Below are positions 44,466 through 56,473 of a stretch of 64,000 nucleotides of DNA, piece after piece. A program made the position numbers and the translations under genes. The stretch is from Triatoma infestans (Eukaryota; Arthropoda; Insecta; Hemiptera; Reduviidae), in contig JAAEAF010000186.1 in assembly GCA_011037195.1 (NCBI GenBank), forward strand, positions 1 to 64,000, given 5' to 3'. Numbering within the stretch: the first letter of the stretch is position 1; every line of letters starts with the position of its first letter. The notes below the pieces were generated by a model. That model made no database searches, had not been told where the DNA came from, and worked only from the letters and a program-made list of their open reading frames with translations.

Positions 44466-44520
44466 GAAAAGCGAGTTCCTTGGCTGCATGTCTTTTGCAG
44501 TGAAGAATGTTATTAGAAAG
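44466..44520 (+). CDS. C2-PDZ-RhoGEF exon a (C2-like)
   Basis: Acceptor ttcttcag before 44466, donor gtaaag after 44520. One leading base completes a split codon, then KSEFLGCMSFAVKNVIRK. The GCMSF-V pattern occurs near the end of C2 domains of the RGS3/synaptotagmin-like type. An RTE LINE on the opposite strand ends a few hundred bases upstream in the same intron. Confidence 0.8.
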
Positions 44521-44610
44521 GTAAAGAAAAATCTCTTTTCCTTTTTAAATTAAAATTTGATTACTATTATTATTATTATTATTATTGTAACTAAATGATC
44601 ATTATTTTAG

Positions 44611-44710
44611 GAAGTGAATGGTACGTTTCGATTATTGTCACAAAGTTGTGGTCGTATCAAAAATGTTCCAATTATGACCAATTCCGAAGTTCTGTGGCAC
44701 CAACAGACAG
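44611..44710 (+). CDS. C2-PDZ-RhoGEF exon b
   Basis: Acceptor attttag, donor gttatt. Starts in phase 0 and encodes EVNGTFRLLSQSCGRIKNV followed by PIMTNSEVLWHQQT. Contains the G-FRLL--S-GR-K-VP block that closes the C2-like region. Ends with one base of a split codon. Confidence 0.85.
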
Positions 44711-44841
44711 GTTATTTACTTTCTATATTAATTATTTTTTTTTTTTTTTTTAAGAATTTTCCCTAGATTATAGTAAAGAACATTTATTCATCTTTTTTTT
44801 CTACTCTGTTTTGTTTAAATATCAAATGTTGACTTTTACAG

Positions 44842-44925
44842 AAGTGATGGCTAACCAGTCTGAGTCTAGTGTGGAAGAACTTCTTAGTGTAGATGATTCT
44901 GAAGTTGCCCATCCTATTGAAACTG
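44842..44925 (+). CDS. C2-PDZ-RhoGEF exon c (acidic linker)
   Basis: Acceptor ttttacag, donor gtaact. Encodes VMANQSESSVEELLSVDDS and EVAHPIET: a Ser/Glu/Asp-rich, probably disordered linker. Phase 1 to phase 1. Confidence 0.8.
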
Positions 44926-45010
44926 GTAACTGTTAACTTTACAACTCTAGAAGTGTTTTAAAAAGGGTTAAAAAAATGTTAATAAGATTAAACTTTTTTT
45001 GTCTTTATAG

Positions 45011-45055
45011 CAAAAGAGAAAAGAAGAAAGTCATCCAAAAAGGAAATGGAAAGAG
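45011..45055 (+). CDS. C2-PDZ-RhoGEF exon d (basic micro-exon)
   Basis: A 45-nt exon, acceptor ctttatag, donor gttcgt. Encodes AKEKRRKSSKKEMER, a short basic stretch that could bind lipid or act as a localisation signal. Being a multiple of three, it could be skipped without frame loss. Confidence 0.75.
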
Positions 45056-45342
45056 GTTCGTATTCTTTATTTTACAATACTTTAGTTCAAAGAAAAAAAA
45101 ATAAAATAATTCAATAAATTCTTATTAAACCTCTGTAACTAGTGTGTGTAATTAAAAAACTGGAGTTAAGTTCTGCTTAAGTTATTATGCCATATATTTA
45201 AGGATTAGTTAAGTTGCATTATTAATTTTTCTTAGCGAAATATGAAATCAGATCAAACCTGCAACCTTTTATAAACATTGAAGATTTTTTTGTTAGAGGT
45301 ATAGCAAAATTTTTCATAATTCTATTTTTCTTTTTTTTCCAG

Positions 45343-45517
45343 TTCAAGAAGATCATATGTTTCTACGCCATCTAGAACTGGATCCTCCAGAGGAAGTTTG
45401 TGCTGGTAGCCCTACAACGGCTCCATCTGGGCGTACACCTTTTACCACTACTAGAACCCTTAATCGACAGCATGGGTCTAGTTATGGCTTTTCAATTGCT
45501 TGGACTCATCCTCCAAG
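45343..45517 (+). CDS. C2-PDZ-RhoGEF exon e (linker and PDZ start)
   Basis: Acceptor tttttccag, donor gtgaaa. Encodes QEDHMFLRHLELDPPEEV, a Pro/Thr-rich part and TTTRTLNRQHGSSYGFSIAW. SSYGFSI is the peptide-binding (GLGF-type) loop of a PDZ domain. Ends within an Arg codon. Confidence 0.85.
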
Positions 45518-45616
45518 GTGAAAAACGCTTCATTACACTGTCTATATCTAGCAACTAATTTTCTTGACGCTATCATTTAGCATTTTATTATTGTTTTTTT
45601 TTTTTTCAATACATAG

Positions 45617-45742
45617 GATAGAGCGAGTAGAATCTGGCTTACCTGCTGAACAAGCTGGACTTCGGCCTGGAGATTATGTTATATTCGTAGGAAAAACTAA
45701 TGTAGTTACACTTCAAGAAGAGGAAATTCTGCAACTTATAAA
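45617..45742 (+). CDS. C2-PDZ-RhoGEF exon f (PDZ core)
   Basis: Acceptor atacatag, donor gtaatg. Encodes RIERVESGLPAEQAGLRPGD and YVIFVGKTNVVTLQEEEILQ plus LI. The V--G-PA--AGL--GD--- pattern is the classical PDZ centre and the EEEILQLIK helix borders the groove. Confidence 0.9.
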
Positions 45743-45825
45743 GTAATGGCTTGATATAGTATTACTAATATTTTATTATCATTATGTCATAATTATAAAA
45801 GAAGCAATGATTCTATATTGTATAA

Positions 45826-46570
45826 TAATAATAATAATAATAATAAAGGTCTTTATTTCAATGACTATATACAATAATTTTGTACATTAGAAAAAGACTG
45901 ACAGACTTGACTCATGGTCGAAAGACCGTCTGAGTGAGAAGCTGTCTAAATGAAATTGAAAAAGTCTTATTAAGTTTCTATAGTAAGAAATTAAATATCA
46001 ATTGGCCAGAATAACAGACAATTAAAAAACAACTTAAATTCCACATCTTTGGCTATAAATATTATATATATCTTGTCCTGTCAAATAAATGTAGATACTT
46101 TCTAAAAACTTAGCACTAAACAGTTTTAGAAAACTGGAGTGTTAATTTTCATTGTCCTTGATTCCTATTTAGAAGATTAAGATTGGGAAAATATGTCAAT
46201 TAGTCCTTTCTTCTAAATTATTATGTATGCATTGCCATAAAAACTACTTTTAAACCTAAAATTTTACATTTTAATGTTTATATTTTATAACCTAAAACCC
46301 ATACAAATCGAAACCTACCATCTATAATCCTTTCAGAATGTCAGTAGGTGTATCTAAATACATAATGGCCTCAATATTCTTTTCACATTCAAAGCAATCG
46401 TCTTCTTTATAAGAAAATCCATAGAATCGACTAGTCGTTTAAATCTTAGTCCTTTCACCTTTCTTTCAGTTGAATCGTTAACCCGCGTCTTACTAGCCTT
46501 CGATTGAGCGAGAGGTAAAATGATAAAATTGTGTTTATGGATCCCTACATCATTTTGGATAATAATCACC
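45826..46570 (-). repeat. Intronic LINE-like 3' end with (TTA)n tail
   Basis: On the minus strand an aataaagacc signal precedes a (TTA)n tail at 45826-45848, as in the jockey LINE at 38 kb. Upstream a 72-residue frame (46354-46572) holds a basic peptide I do not recognise. Probably a LINE remnant in antisense within the intron. Confidence 0.4.
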
Positions 46571-47211
46571 AATCTTTTAATAATAATTGAGCTTTAATTT
46601 GTGCCAATTAAACTTGTTTAATATTATCAAACGTAGTGCTTTAATAGCTATTTGCCTATTTGTATAGAAATTTAAAAATTATCAGAAGAAATGAAGAAAT
46701 AAACCGTGAAATTATTAATAATCATTTAGCGGAAGATCTTTGATTATCTCCAGTTTGACTTGAATGGTTAGATCTCATCTGGTTTTAAAGATCCATACTT
46801 TCAGTACTTCCATTTTAAAGATCTTGATGAAACCAGATTCTGGAGATAGAGGAATACCTAAAACCAATTAGAAGTATGAAAAGAATGCTGTGGTAGATAA
46901 AATTTTGCCAGGATCTCAAGATTTATTAATTTGATTATTGAAAGCAACAATTACCTAATGTATGGTGTAAAAAACCCAAAATTTCAGATTAACGAAAAAC
47001 GAAGTAATCTTTCTCAATTGAGGGGAAAATAATTTTAGAAGATTTACAAAGGAATATGCTTCAGCTCTTTCTATCAATGCATAGATATAAGATTTTAAAT
47101 TAGAATTTGAAACATATTAGGATCCAAAATATTAAATAATGTTTATTAATTCAATCATGCACTTTGTAAATAACAGAAAATATGAATTTAATAAATAATA
47201 AATTGTTACAG

Positions 47212-47398
47212 ATCATGTGGAACTCGTCTTGTAATAGAGGTGTACAGAAAGACGCCAACTAGTCGAGGGCAGCATATTAGCGGAGCTCAACAGAGATCTT
47301 CGACGGCTTGTTCTGCCGCGACTACAACTGCTACGGCTGCTTCTTTAGAGTTGGCCAAGCGAAGGCTTCATTTGCCCCAGGTCACCTTCAACAGTGAG
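47212..47398 (+). CDS. C2-PDZ-RhoGEF exon g (PDZ end and Ala/Thr linker)
   Basis: Acceptor ttgttacag. Encodes KSCGTRLVIEVYRKTPTSRG, the last PDZ strand, then a Ser/Ala/Thr-rich linker and LAKRRLHLPQVTFNSE. A donor GAG|gtgggt at 47399 keeps phase 0 into the DH exon. If it is not used, the frame runs eight more codons to a stop at 47420-47422, giving a C2-PDZ-only protein ending GDGTLV. Confidence 0.85.
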
Positions 47399-47422
47399 GT
47401 GGGTGATGGCACCCTAGTATGA

Positions 47423-49380
47423 CATTAACTTCCTTCTCATCCCCAATCCAGTAAATCTTTAGGGATGAAATGCAAACATTGTGACAGACTGTTTTGATTA
47501 TGGATATCAGAGTTAGTTGTAATGCAGTAAAAACTGAGATTATTACAAACATATTGCGTGTTTCATATTTGAGTTTTTTTTTCTGAATTGAATAGATAAT
47601 TATCCTGATACTACAACTTTATTTAAGGGTAGCTGCATACCTCATAACTTGAATAAAGAAATTTTTTTAATTGATATCAGTTCCTAGTCATCTTTGAAAC
47701 ATTTACATGAGTATCCTGAGTTATTCATCTTATCTCAGAATTAGATTAGGAAATTATAAGAATAAAGTTTGCAATATAATAATTTAATAATAAGAAATTG
47801 TAAGCTTTTTTGTTTGTACAAATCCTCCTGTTTTTAATTTGGTAGTTTTAGCGAATGTTTTATTCATATAACTATATTATATTATCTGTTCTGTTCGTAC
47901 TGAAAAAGGATAATTGAAGGACATTAGTTGGCCAGTACCTCATACCAGTGAATTTATGAATCTAAGTGTATAGTGTTAATTACAAATGGATTAAGTTCCT
48001 TTAATCAAAATAATTTTCTTAAATTTTCATTTAATATATTATTATATAGTTAGGTAATTTTACTTCGTCTTTTTTTTTAGGTTTATTTTATGTTAAGAAT
48101 TTTACTACTTACAATTTTCCAAAATTTGAGTCTGGTGACTCAAGGATGCTGTGATTTGTAAAGTTATTAGATTTTTTTTATTTTGTTTATAATGTAAATT
48201 TTAAATTGTAAATTTTTTGTTCATCACCTGTTTTATTTTACTGTTTTATTAAGTTTTTTATGATTTTTTTTTTTTCTATTTTTTCCACAGTTTTTATAGC
48301 TTGAAATTCTTTTTTTTATATATATATATATAAATATTAAAGAAATTATTAATTTGTTTTCGTCATTCTTTTATTTTTTTATTTTTTTTTATTTATCCTT
48401 ATATTCTGATTTCTATTATATAACTACTGTAAAGTTCGATAATAGGTCATTTGTAGGATGATTAAGGGTACCTAATCCTGGGATTTACCAAATAACTGTG
48501 ATAAAAATCACAAAGTTTTGAAAGGCTATATTTCAAGGTATACCTATCCACATAGCTAAATGAGAGAATTTTTGGTAAAATAGAAAGCTTTATGTCCTTA
48601 TAAGCTTGAAAGCTATATTTTTTTTATTAAATGATCTTGTATGTTTGGTAAATAGCTTTGCCATCCAAATTGGTCAAATTCTAAATATTATCAATATGTA
48701 ATTACATGATTAAAACTATTTATATTAATGCTTTATAAAAAAAGTACTGAAACCATAATTATAACAATTAAAATTTGCTATTTGGAGGTGTGACATCCTC
48801 TTCTCCAGGGCACGCCTCCTATGAAAAAAAAAATAATAATAATAAGAAGCAACAGCTGTCCAAACTGAAAAAAAAGAAAGTTTATCACTGCCGATTAAGT
48901 TATAATAAATATTTATAATTTTTACTCTAAACTGAGGCCTTCCGCTTGAACATTTACCTTCTAACCCCATATAATATCTAAATATATTCACGTGAAATTG
49001 GAATAATTACTGGAAATAAAAGGAATAAACACAGTTTTTTTTTTTTACAAATTCAGTTTTTGTCAAGTTCACATTTTTCTTACGCCTAACATTTCTCAGC
49101 CTCAAGAAGCATAAATCCAGAAAGATACAGTTGTGAAAAAAAAATTATTAAATTTTTTATAGTATACATATATTTTTTATTTATTTATTAGTATTTTATA
49201 AGTATTTATCAATATTTTATAGTTCATTTTGTCAATGAAGTTAGTATTGCTAGTTTTATTTGCTATTGCAAGGATTTTTAATTTCGTAGACCAGATTAAT
49301 TAGAAACAAAAATATCAACAAAAAAAAAAACTAAATTCATAGTTTTATTGAACATGCAATTTAACACTATTAATAAAATA
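47423..49380. other. Intron, AT-rich, no further exon seen
   Basis: Part of the 9.1-kb intron. Contains an AATAAA at about 47654 that could serve the short transcript ending at 47422. No other feature supported. Confidence 0.4.
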
Positions 49381-49384
49381 AAAA

Positions 49385-49960
49385 AAATCTGGCATGAAAC
49401 ACTCAAACGATCTCCTGTAACTGTCATAATTATTACGTTGTCAAAAATTGAAAATTTCTTTAAATCTGAATTCTAATGTCACAATTATTCGCTTTCTTCT
49501 AATCCCTTGAAATTAGTTTTTCAAGTTTCAAATACAAGTGAAACGTTTATAACTGTGCCGTTAGAATTCCAAGTTTAAAGAAAGTCGTTGAAGTTGTTTT
49601 CTAGAAAATATCCAAAAAAACTCTAAAACCAATTCTGTAAATTCGCATTTCTGGTTAACCGATTTTATTCCAATTAGGAATTTTAGCAATGCTAAGTTAC
49701 CTTCCTTATTATACAGGTGGTAGAACTGTACATTATAATGAAGTGGAACTTTAGAGGAAAGCCTTATCACTTCCCCAGAACCTCTAAAAATCAATTTTCC
49801 TACAAAAATGTTTCAAATAAAATTAATAGGTATTTTGTAAGTAGATTTGTATGAGTCTAAAGAAAAGTTGAAGTCGTTTTTGCAAAATTGCGAAATACTG
49901 AAAACAGCATACGCTTATAAATAAACTTCCAGTTGAAAGATTTCTCACACGACTTTCTCC
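49385..49960 (-). repeat. Rep-A copy, minus orientation, in the large intron
   Basis: Starts with the complement of the Rep-A 3' end (aaaaaaatctggcatgaaacactcaaacg) and has complement units: gtggaactttagaggaaagc, aatttt... and tttcaaataaaattaatagg. Ends near cacacgactttctcct. Confidence 0.7.
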
Positions 49961-50249
49961 TATTCCTTTTAATATAATTATTATAAAATGACAAACATTT
50001 TTTAAACTTAAATTTTACAAATTTGTCCTAACATAAATATAGAGGTGGTGAAATATAAGTACCAACCTATCCTTCTAATCTTGACAGGTAGAGAAGTGAT
50101 GATTATATTATGGCCCAGTAGAGCGAGCGCTCTAAACTCTTTCTTTTAGACCAGGTACACTGATAGCGCTCCTTAATGAAATCATTAAATTTATTTGGAC
50201 TTAGTCACTACCCAGGAAGTTAGCTGGAAATGGACATGGCATTTTGGAA

Positions 50250-51930
50250 AGCAAAGACTACAACGTCTATTATAGTTGTCACCCTACCCTCCATAATTTC
50301 AGTATAGTGTTTATCGTCAGAGATAAGGTTCGCCGGTTTGTTCTTGATTTCCAATAATCTGCTGGCTTGGTGTAAAAGGAAAGTTCTACAACTTTTCTTA
50401 CCTCAGCACTCACGCACCTACGGAACTGTGCGAAGAGGAAGAAAAAGACGTATTTTACGACTTGTTTAGGCGGTTTTAAGTAAGACATGTTTAGTCAGTG
50501 GACGGCCGTCCAAGGGCAGTTATTAAGATAATCGTGGGCGATTTTAATGCCAAGATTGGTAAAAAACAGAATGTCCAGCCCTACTATTGGAACACATAGT
50601 CTACACGAAAATAGTAATGAGAATGGTTTGAGAGTAATTAATTTTGCCGCTTCAAAAAGGCTTGAGGTAGGAAGTACGCAGTTTTATCATATGGATACAC
50701 ACAATGCCACAACGAAGGCACCTCCAATCAAATCGATAATTTATTAATAAGCGCGAGGCACAGATCTAATCTTCTTCACGTCAGAAGCTATCATGGTGCA
50801 AATATTGGTTCCGACCATTAATTTCTGCCTATCGCAAGAGAGGGGGCTAGAATCTCTAACATCAGAAACGTGAGAGGTGAAGTTTTGAAAAAAACTAATG
50901 TCTCAAAGTTAAAAAATGATGAAATTTGCTCTTAATATATGCACTCCTTTGACTCAGAATCTGCCGAATCCAGATTGTTATGAATCTAACCTAGACCTTA
51001 GATGGTGCACTTATAAAGAGACTATTGCGAGTACTGCAGAGGCAATTCTAGGCCTCTGTGGAAAATACTTATCCTTGCCCATGGTATGACAAAGAATGTC
51101 TGGAAGCCTCAAACAGAAAAAAACCAAGCATATAGATTGATGTTACTGCGGAAAAGGACTAGAGCCTATACTGAGCTTTACCGTGAAAAACGATGAGAAG
51201 AGAAGAAGGTGCATAGAAGGAAGAAGAGGCAGTGGAAAAACAAAGAATTAGAAGGCATAGAAAAACGTCGTAGCATAAACCTCTCAGAAAATAACCTGCT
51301 GACGTAAGCGTTTCAAGCCTCGCCTGACTAGCCTCAGGGTGAGAATGCTATTCTCACCTTTTACCCAGGGTGAGGGTAATCTCGCCTTTTATGGAACCCA
51401 CTGGATAGTTTCAACAGATAGAGGAGGCCTGTTGAGTGGGAGCGCCCCTGAGGAAAATTTGATTTAAATGCGAGGGGAGGATGAAGTTGAACCTCCCAGA
51501 TCAAGAATCAAGAAGAGCTTCGTGAGGCCTTGAGGAGGCTGAAAAACCATAAGACCCATGGCACAGGCAGTTTGCCTGCTGAACTTGGGGGACAGAGATG
51601 ATCAAGTCCTCTTTTACAAGAGCTTTTACTCTTTGACGAATGGACGAATGAGAGCTTATCAAAGAAGTGGTGTGAGATTATTATTTACCCTCACAAGAAA
51701 GATGATCAACTAGATTGCAGCAATTATAGAGACATTTGCTTCTGACACCCCGGCATTTCACTCCCGGCAGCCTATAAAATCCATAACGTGCATTCTTTTT
51801 CAGAAGTTGCTTTCTTATGTTGAGGGGATAGCAGGTCAATAAGTGCGGCTTCAGAAAGGGTAAAACGACCACTCAGACTTTCAATTTGAGGATGATCATA
51901 CCGAGCGTATGATCAACAGAAAAGAATATT
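50250..51930 (+). pseudogene. RTE-type LINE: endonuclease and RT N-terminal part
   Basis: Plus strand in order: DYNVYYSCHPTLHNFSIVF, a FVLDFQ block, THAPTELCEEEEKDVFYDL, IVGDFNAKIGK, SLHENSNENGLRVINFAASK, NQID-like and SDH; then RT pieces REALRRLKNHKTHGTGSLPA, KWCEIIIYPHKKDDQLDCSN and RKG-TT. These are the hallmark blocks of the AP-like endonuclease and RT of RTE LINEs. Frame breaks throughout. Sense to the host gene. Confidence 0.8.
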
Positions 51931-52038
51931 AACACATATTAAACACAGTTCAATACTCAAGTTAACTCTATCTAATCAATTATTCCAAAAACTAGCCATG
52001 TGTACTTTTTACCTATACGCTTAGATGCTTATCACAAA

Positions 52039-52041
<3 letters not shown>

Positions 52042-52104
<63 letters not shown>
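52042..52104. repeat. (TTA)n microsatellite
   Basis: About 20 TTA units after a short unique stretch downstream of the RTE LINE; a second short run follows at 52136-52150. Confidence 0.9.
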
Positions 52105-52179
52105 TGCTGATTATTGTAAATGTTTAAATGAAGTATTATTATTATTATTGTTATAAATTGTTTTTAGTCACTTTGTCAC

Positions 52180-53073
52180 ATCCTCCCCTTCTTCATTTTG
52201 TTCGTCCCGAACGGATATGTCCTTATAATTATCGTTTTTTTTTCTTGTTCGCTATTTACTGTTTTCGTGGTCCTTTTTTATTTTTTTTGTGGCTGGGCGC
52301 CGTCTCCTTTTCTTACTCTTCTACCTACCAATCTTGTACATGTTTAGAATTCTATTGTTCTGGATTTCCTTTCCATTGAACTAAAGGAGTTCATTCCCGT
52401 TGACTTCTTTTTTTCCTTTTTCGTCAACTTCACTGAGATTTCCTCTTTGCAGGTGTTATTCTTTAGTAACTCTTATTCTTCTTGGTCTTCGTCTTCACCA
52501 TTTCTTCATCCTTCTCAATTTCCTTATCATTATTAAGGAAATGGCATATGGCAGTTCTTCACTGCCATATGCCATTTCCACTTGGTTTTCATCTTCTCCA
52601 GCTTCTTCAACATCCTCAATTTCTTCATCAATATTATGCCATTCTTCGCAGTCATGTGCCATTTCTTCCAATATATATTTAGAGATTCTTCACCCATATA
52701 TTTTTGAATTTTTTAATAAGAATCTCCTTCCTCGGAATCTTGTATATTTTCTTCTATTATTTCCCTTTCTTCCACTATATTCATAACAGAGCAAATTGTT
52801 GATACTTACAGATTTTATCAACACATGTTTTTCCATCATTCATCAATTCCTTCATTTGACTTTGAACTTTTCCGAAATTGTGACATAGGTTCAATATTTT
52901 TCTGTCCACTATTTCTCTATTCTGATTTTAATACCAAATGGTTCATTTGTTTTTCGAGTTTCTGCTTCACGAAATGCTTGAAATAATTTCGCAACTTCTT
53001 CACATGTGGCCATGTTGAAAATTAATTAATTACAAAAATTAGTCTGGATCCAGGATCCCACTTCTGACACCAA
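52180..53073 (-). pseudogene. Possible LTR-retrotransposon leader and gag-like region
   Basis: Minus strand reads TGGTGTCAGAAGTGGGATC at about 53050-53072, a sequence typical of the primer-binding site next to the 5' LTR of Ty3/gypsy-like elements. About 30 bp further is an ATG with MATCEEVAKLFQAFREAETR and then, after frame breaks, an acidic part (EEMAHDCEEWHNIDEEIEDV). No LTR is found on the upstream side, where LINE coding begins at once, and no protease or RT. Family uncertain. Confidence 0.4.
52537..52579. repeat. Perfect 19-bp hairpin
   Basis: ggaaatggcatatggcagt and its exact complement are separated by five bases (tcttc). Lies inside the acidic gag-like region. Too perfect for the decay level around it. 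Confidence 0.95.
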
Positions 53074-53084
53074 TTGTTAGTGTT

Positions 53085-53400
53085 CCTAGTCTTGGCCTCC
53101 TCAGTGTGTTTCCGCCAGTCGTCCCTATTTTTAGCGCCATTCAGTTACGTAGTTCGAGGATATTCCTCGCGTCCTGGGCAATTCCATCATGCCAACGCAA
53201 TCTGAGTCTCCCAACCCTCTGATTGCGGGATCTCGGATTGGAGGGAACCTCGTCGGCAATTAGTCTCGCCACATGGCCTGCTCTCTCATTAGGTTTAATC
53301 TAATCCAAGCTACTTCTAGGGACTCCTTCGTTAAAGTATACAGCTCTCTCTTCTTTCTATGTCGCCAGAGCGTACCTGAACTTGCTGGACTATCCTCGCT
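53085..53400 (-). pseudogene. LINE C-terminal tail (RTE/endonuclease-type)
   Basis: Minus strand: ERAGHVARLIADEVPSNPRS and RNQRVGRLRLRWHDGIAQDA then RNILELRN. The GHVAR...GR...RW-DGI--D block is the usual end of LINE ORF2 proteins of RTE-like type. It stops against the primer-binding-like sequence at 53073. Confidence 0.75.
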
Positions 53401-53404
53401 CCAC

Positions 53405-54290
53405 TAGTTTACACTGTATATACTACAGACGTGCCATTACATCCAAACACGCTATTTTGCATTTTCGCCGATGATACTACTATTCTTGCTTCAAGCTCTG
53501 ACCCCACACTTACGCATATTAGAACCGTAGGTTAAAAAATGGCGTACCAGATTTGTCCCACACATATATCACCATAGAAAAAACATTTACTCGACGGAGC
53601 TCCTCTTGTCCCGGTTAGCTACAATTCAATAAAACTTTCCCCCTGTGAACTTGGTTGTTCACTATCTAGGAATGTTTATCGATAAGAAACTTACTTGGAA
53701 CCCACATGTGAGATTAAAACGACAGGAACTTAACAAACGGAACAAACTGATACTAGGTCGACTATCGAAACTCTCTTTAGAATACATACGACTAAAATAC
53801 AAAATTGTAAACTCAAACCTAATGGATTTACGGATTAAGGACTTGAACTGAGGGGTTCACTCAAACGTTCCATTCATAAAAATTCCCTTTCGCTCCAAAA
53901 TCCTCCAACAAATAACAGATGCTCTATTCTATTTTATTCTAACTCTACACTCCATAAAGATCTCAATGTCTCATATATAACCAAAAACTGCAAAAATTAA
54001 ATATTTCAATTTCCATAAATCTGTTCCACTAAGTTTTAATCCATTAATTCAAAATCTCGCTTCCTCTACTATTCCGAACAAACTACCACTCTGGCTGAGC
54101 TATCGCTGGGCCCGTTACATCCTCCAAGACTAATAGTCTGATATCATAACGGATGTGTTGCTAATAGGGAGCTTCTTTCCTCATGACTATCATGCCAAGA
54201 CTATTTTCTTCAACATATTTACACATTGTATTGTAATATATAGATTATAAATCAAATATAAAAAAAATAATAAAGAGAGACGTAATACAC
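53405..54290 (+). pseudogene. Jockey-clade LINE: RT with FADD, C-terminal half
   Basis: Plus strand: HPNTLFCIFADDTTILASSS, where FADD replaces the catalytic YxDD tyrosine with Phe (a common jockey variant), then YLGMFIDKKLTWNPHVRLKR and KLSLEYIRLKYKI. Similar to the minus-strand jockey at 36.2 kb (YLGLYLDKRLTWNP). Frameshifts split the rest, and an AATAAA lies at about 54270. Confidence 0.75.
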
Positions 54291-54299
54291 AATAACAAT

Positions 54300-55105
54300 A
54301 TGATACCTATGTTCAAATAATAGACGGGCGAAAGTTATATAATATTATGGTCTTACTGATTATCTAAAATCAATAATAGACGTAACAATAAAATTATAAT
54401 AAAAGCAAGCAGACAATATCAACATTTTATTTACTTTACAACTACTATGCATAGGAGAAGCAATATTTTTATTGAAATATTAAAGAAGTTCATATATTAT
54501 TCCGCATTAAGGTTGCAATTGATTTCTAAATATGGTAAAATTTCATTTTAAAATTATATAGACTAATTTGTTAATAAACATACATGGAGTTTATAATTAT
54601 TATTATAAACAATTCAGAAAATATTGAGATAAATCTTTAATACTTTTCATAATTTTTTTTTTTGACAATTTTTCATGAATATATTTATAATTTTTATGAA
54701 TGATTTACGATTGAAGAGTAAGAGTAAAACAAAAATGATTTTACAATGGAAAGATAAGATCTGTTAAAATACTAAATTCAAACCCTTAGAATTCAATATT
54801 TAAAATCAATTAAAAAAAAATTATAGGATTAAAATAAGAAGAACAACAGTCTAGCATTTTTAGGCCACAATACACAAATACCGTATTTCGTCGCGTATTT
54901 CGCTTACAGCACCTTTTTAAAAAAGTAACCGATTTTCACATGGAAAACAAAGCAGTTTATGCCATAATCCAGCTAAAAAAAAGTATTCGAACAGAATAGA
55001 TAGAAGAGAAAAAGGATTAAGTACGATCATCGTGATCTATGTGGTTCTCAGTACAGAGATATTTCTACCGTAGAAAAAATTCGGTACAGGTAATAAAATA
55101 TAAAA
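54300..55105. other. Intron, AT-rich, no feature seen
   Basis: No exon, repeat terminus or motif supported. Confidence 0.4.
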
Positions 55106-55109
55106 ATAA

Positions 55110-55260
55110 TGTAGCATCAGAGATATTTTCCGTAATAACCTGCTTCTTTTGTGGTCATCGACCGGTTTCGGGCGTTCGCCCATCATCGCTTTTTGCGTTC
55201 GCTTTTTGTCAAACAGTGTGATAACATAGATTTGCACTGAGCAAATTTAGTTGATACACT
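55110..55260 (-). repeat. Rep-B single arm
   Basis: gcatcagagatattttccg, a full GAAACCGGUC-GAUGACC half and GGGC/GCCC hairpin on the minus strand (about 55152-55187). The CUGAUGA core is interrupted by a duplication (cgctttttgcgttcgctttt). The second arm is missing. Confidence 0.7.
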
Positions 55261-56473
55261 CACAATATAGCCTGTTTTTACAGTCGGGCTTGACGTCCAA
55301 TAACCGACCAGATGGAGTCGCCAGAGGCAATATATTTACTTATATTGATATATTGTTGATACATCAAGTAATCTAAGTCCAAAAACGGAAATCTAGTTCA
55401 ATACTACGCAATACAACTCAGTTAGTGGTCCATACATTATAGTAAGTATAAAAATAACATAAATCCGGAATTCTTATGTTTAATAGTATTTCCTGTAAAT
55501 GTAATATGTCTAGAGGTGTCTATACCAAATCCACTTTCACCTAGATCTATTGTGGCTTTCTTGGGTATTAGTGTTTGTATGCAGAATGAAGTCTGTTAAA
55601 GTGTTATATCTGATAAAGTATTAAAAATTGTTAGTGAGCTTCAAATGAGAAGCTTCAACTACATTGGTGCTGAATTGTTATGCTTGGAAATATGAAGAAG
55701 AAATTGATGAATGATTATGACTGCTTGTAAACGATTCAATAACATATAGTTTATACTTATACTTTCAACATAACAATAAAATTATTTCAAATTCAGCCCG
55801 CTGAGGGAACACCGGTCTTCATACTAACTTCTAAAAGTTTTATTTATCAAGATTGTTATTAATTTATAAGCCACAGTTCGGTTTTCATTAAGCAATAGCA
55901 GAATAAAATTCCCTTTTATGGAGTTTAGAGGAAAGGTTTTTCATATGTTGTGCTTGTTATTGACAAGGTAGTGGTCCGTAAATCTCAGTTCTTAATTAGA
56001 TTAATTAATAAAAAGGATAAAATAAACATAAGATCACTTTATTCATTCAACAAAACAGAAAAGAAAAGTATAAGAGACACCAGAGACTTAAATTGAAAAA
56101 TAGTGCCAAGTGCCCAGCAAGCGTAAACAGTGTTGTATTTTTGTCTTACAACAAAACAAAGCATTTGATAACGCGTGATTAGTGTCTTCAGGTTGCAGTC
56201 GGGCACTGAGATTTATCATCAACTCTACTAATGGAACCTTCATCATCCTAAAATGTTGAAATAATTAGTATAAGTTCAATATATCAAGGATCTGTTGCTT
56301 ACAGAAATGGCTAAAAGGAATTTCTTCAACATTTCCAATGACAATTCATCTTACAATGTTTTTTATTTAAAAATTGTCCAATATCCCAAAAAAATTATTC
56401 TCCATATATCTAAGTCCAATTAAGAATCTCTAATTTTGAAATTAATTTTATTAATCATTATTTATTTAAACAG

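Noticed and set aside
52400..52786. Ser/Phe-rich 128-residue plus-strand frame
   Set aside because: It is the complement of the acidic gag-like region on the minus strand.
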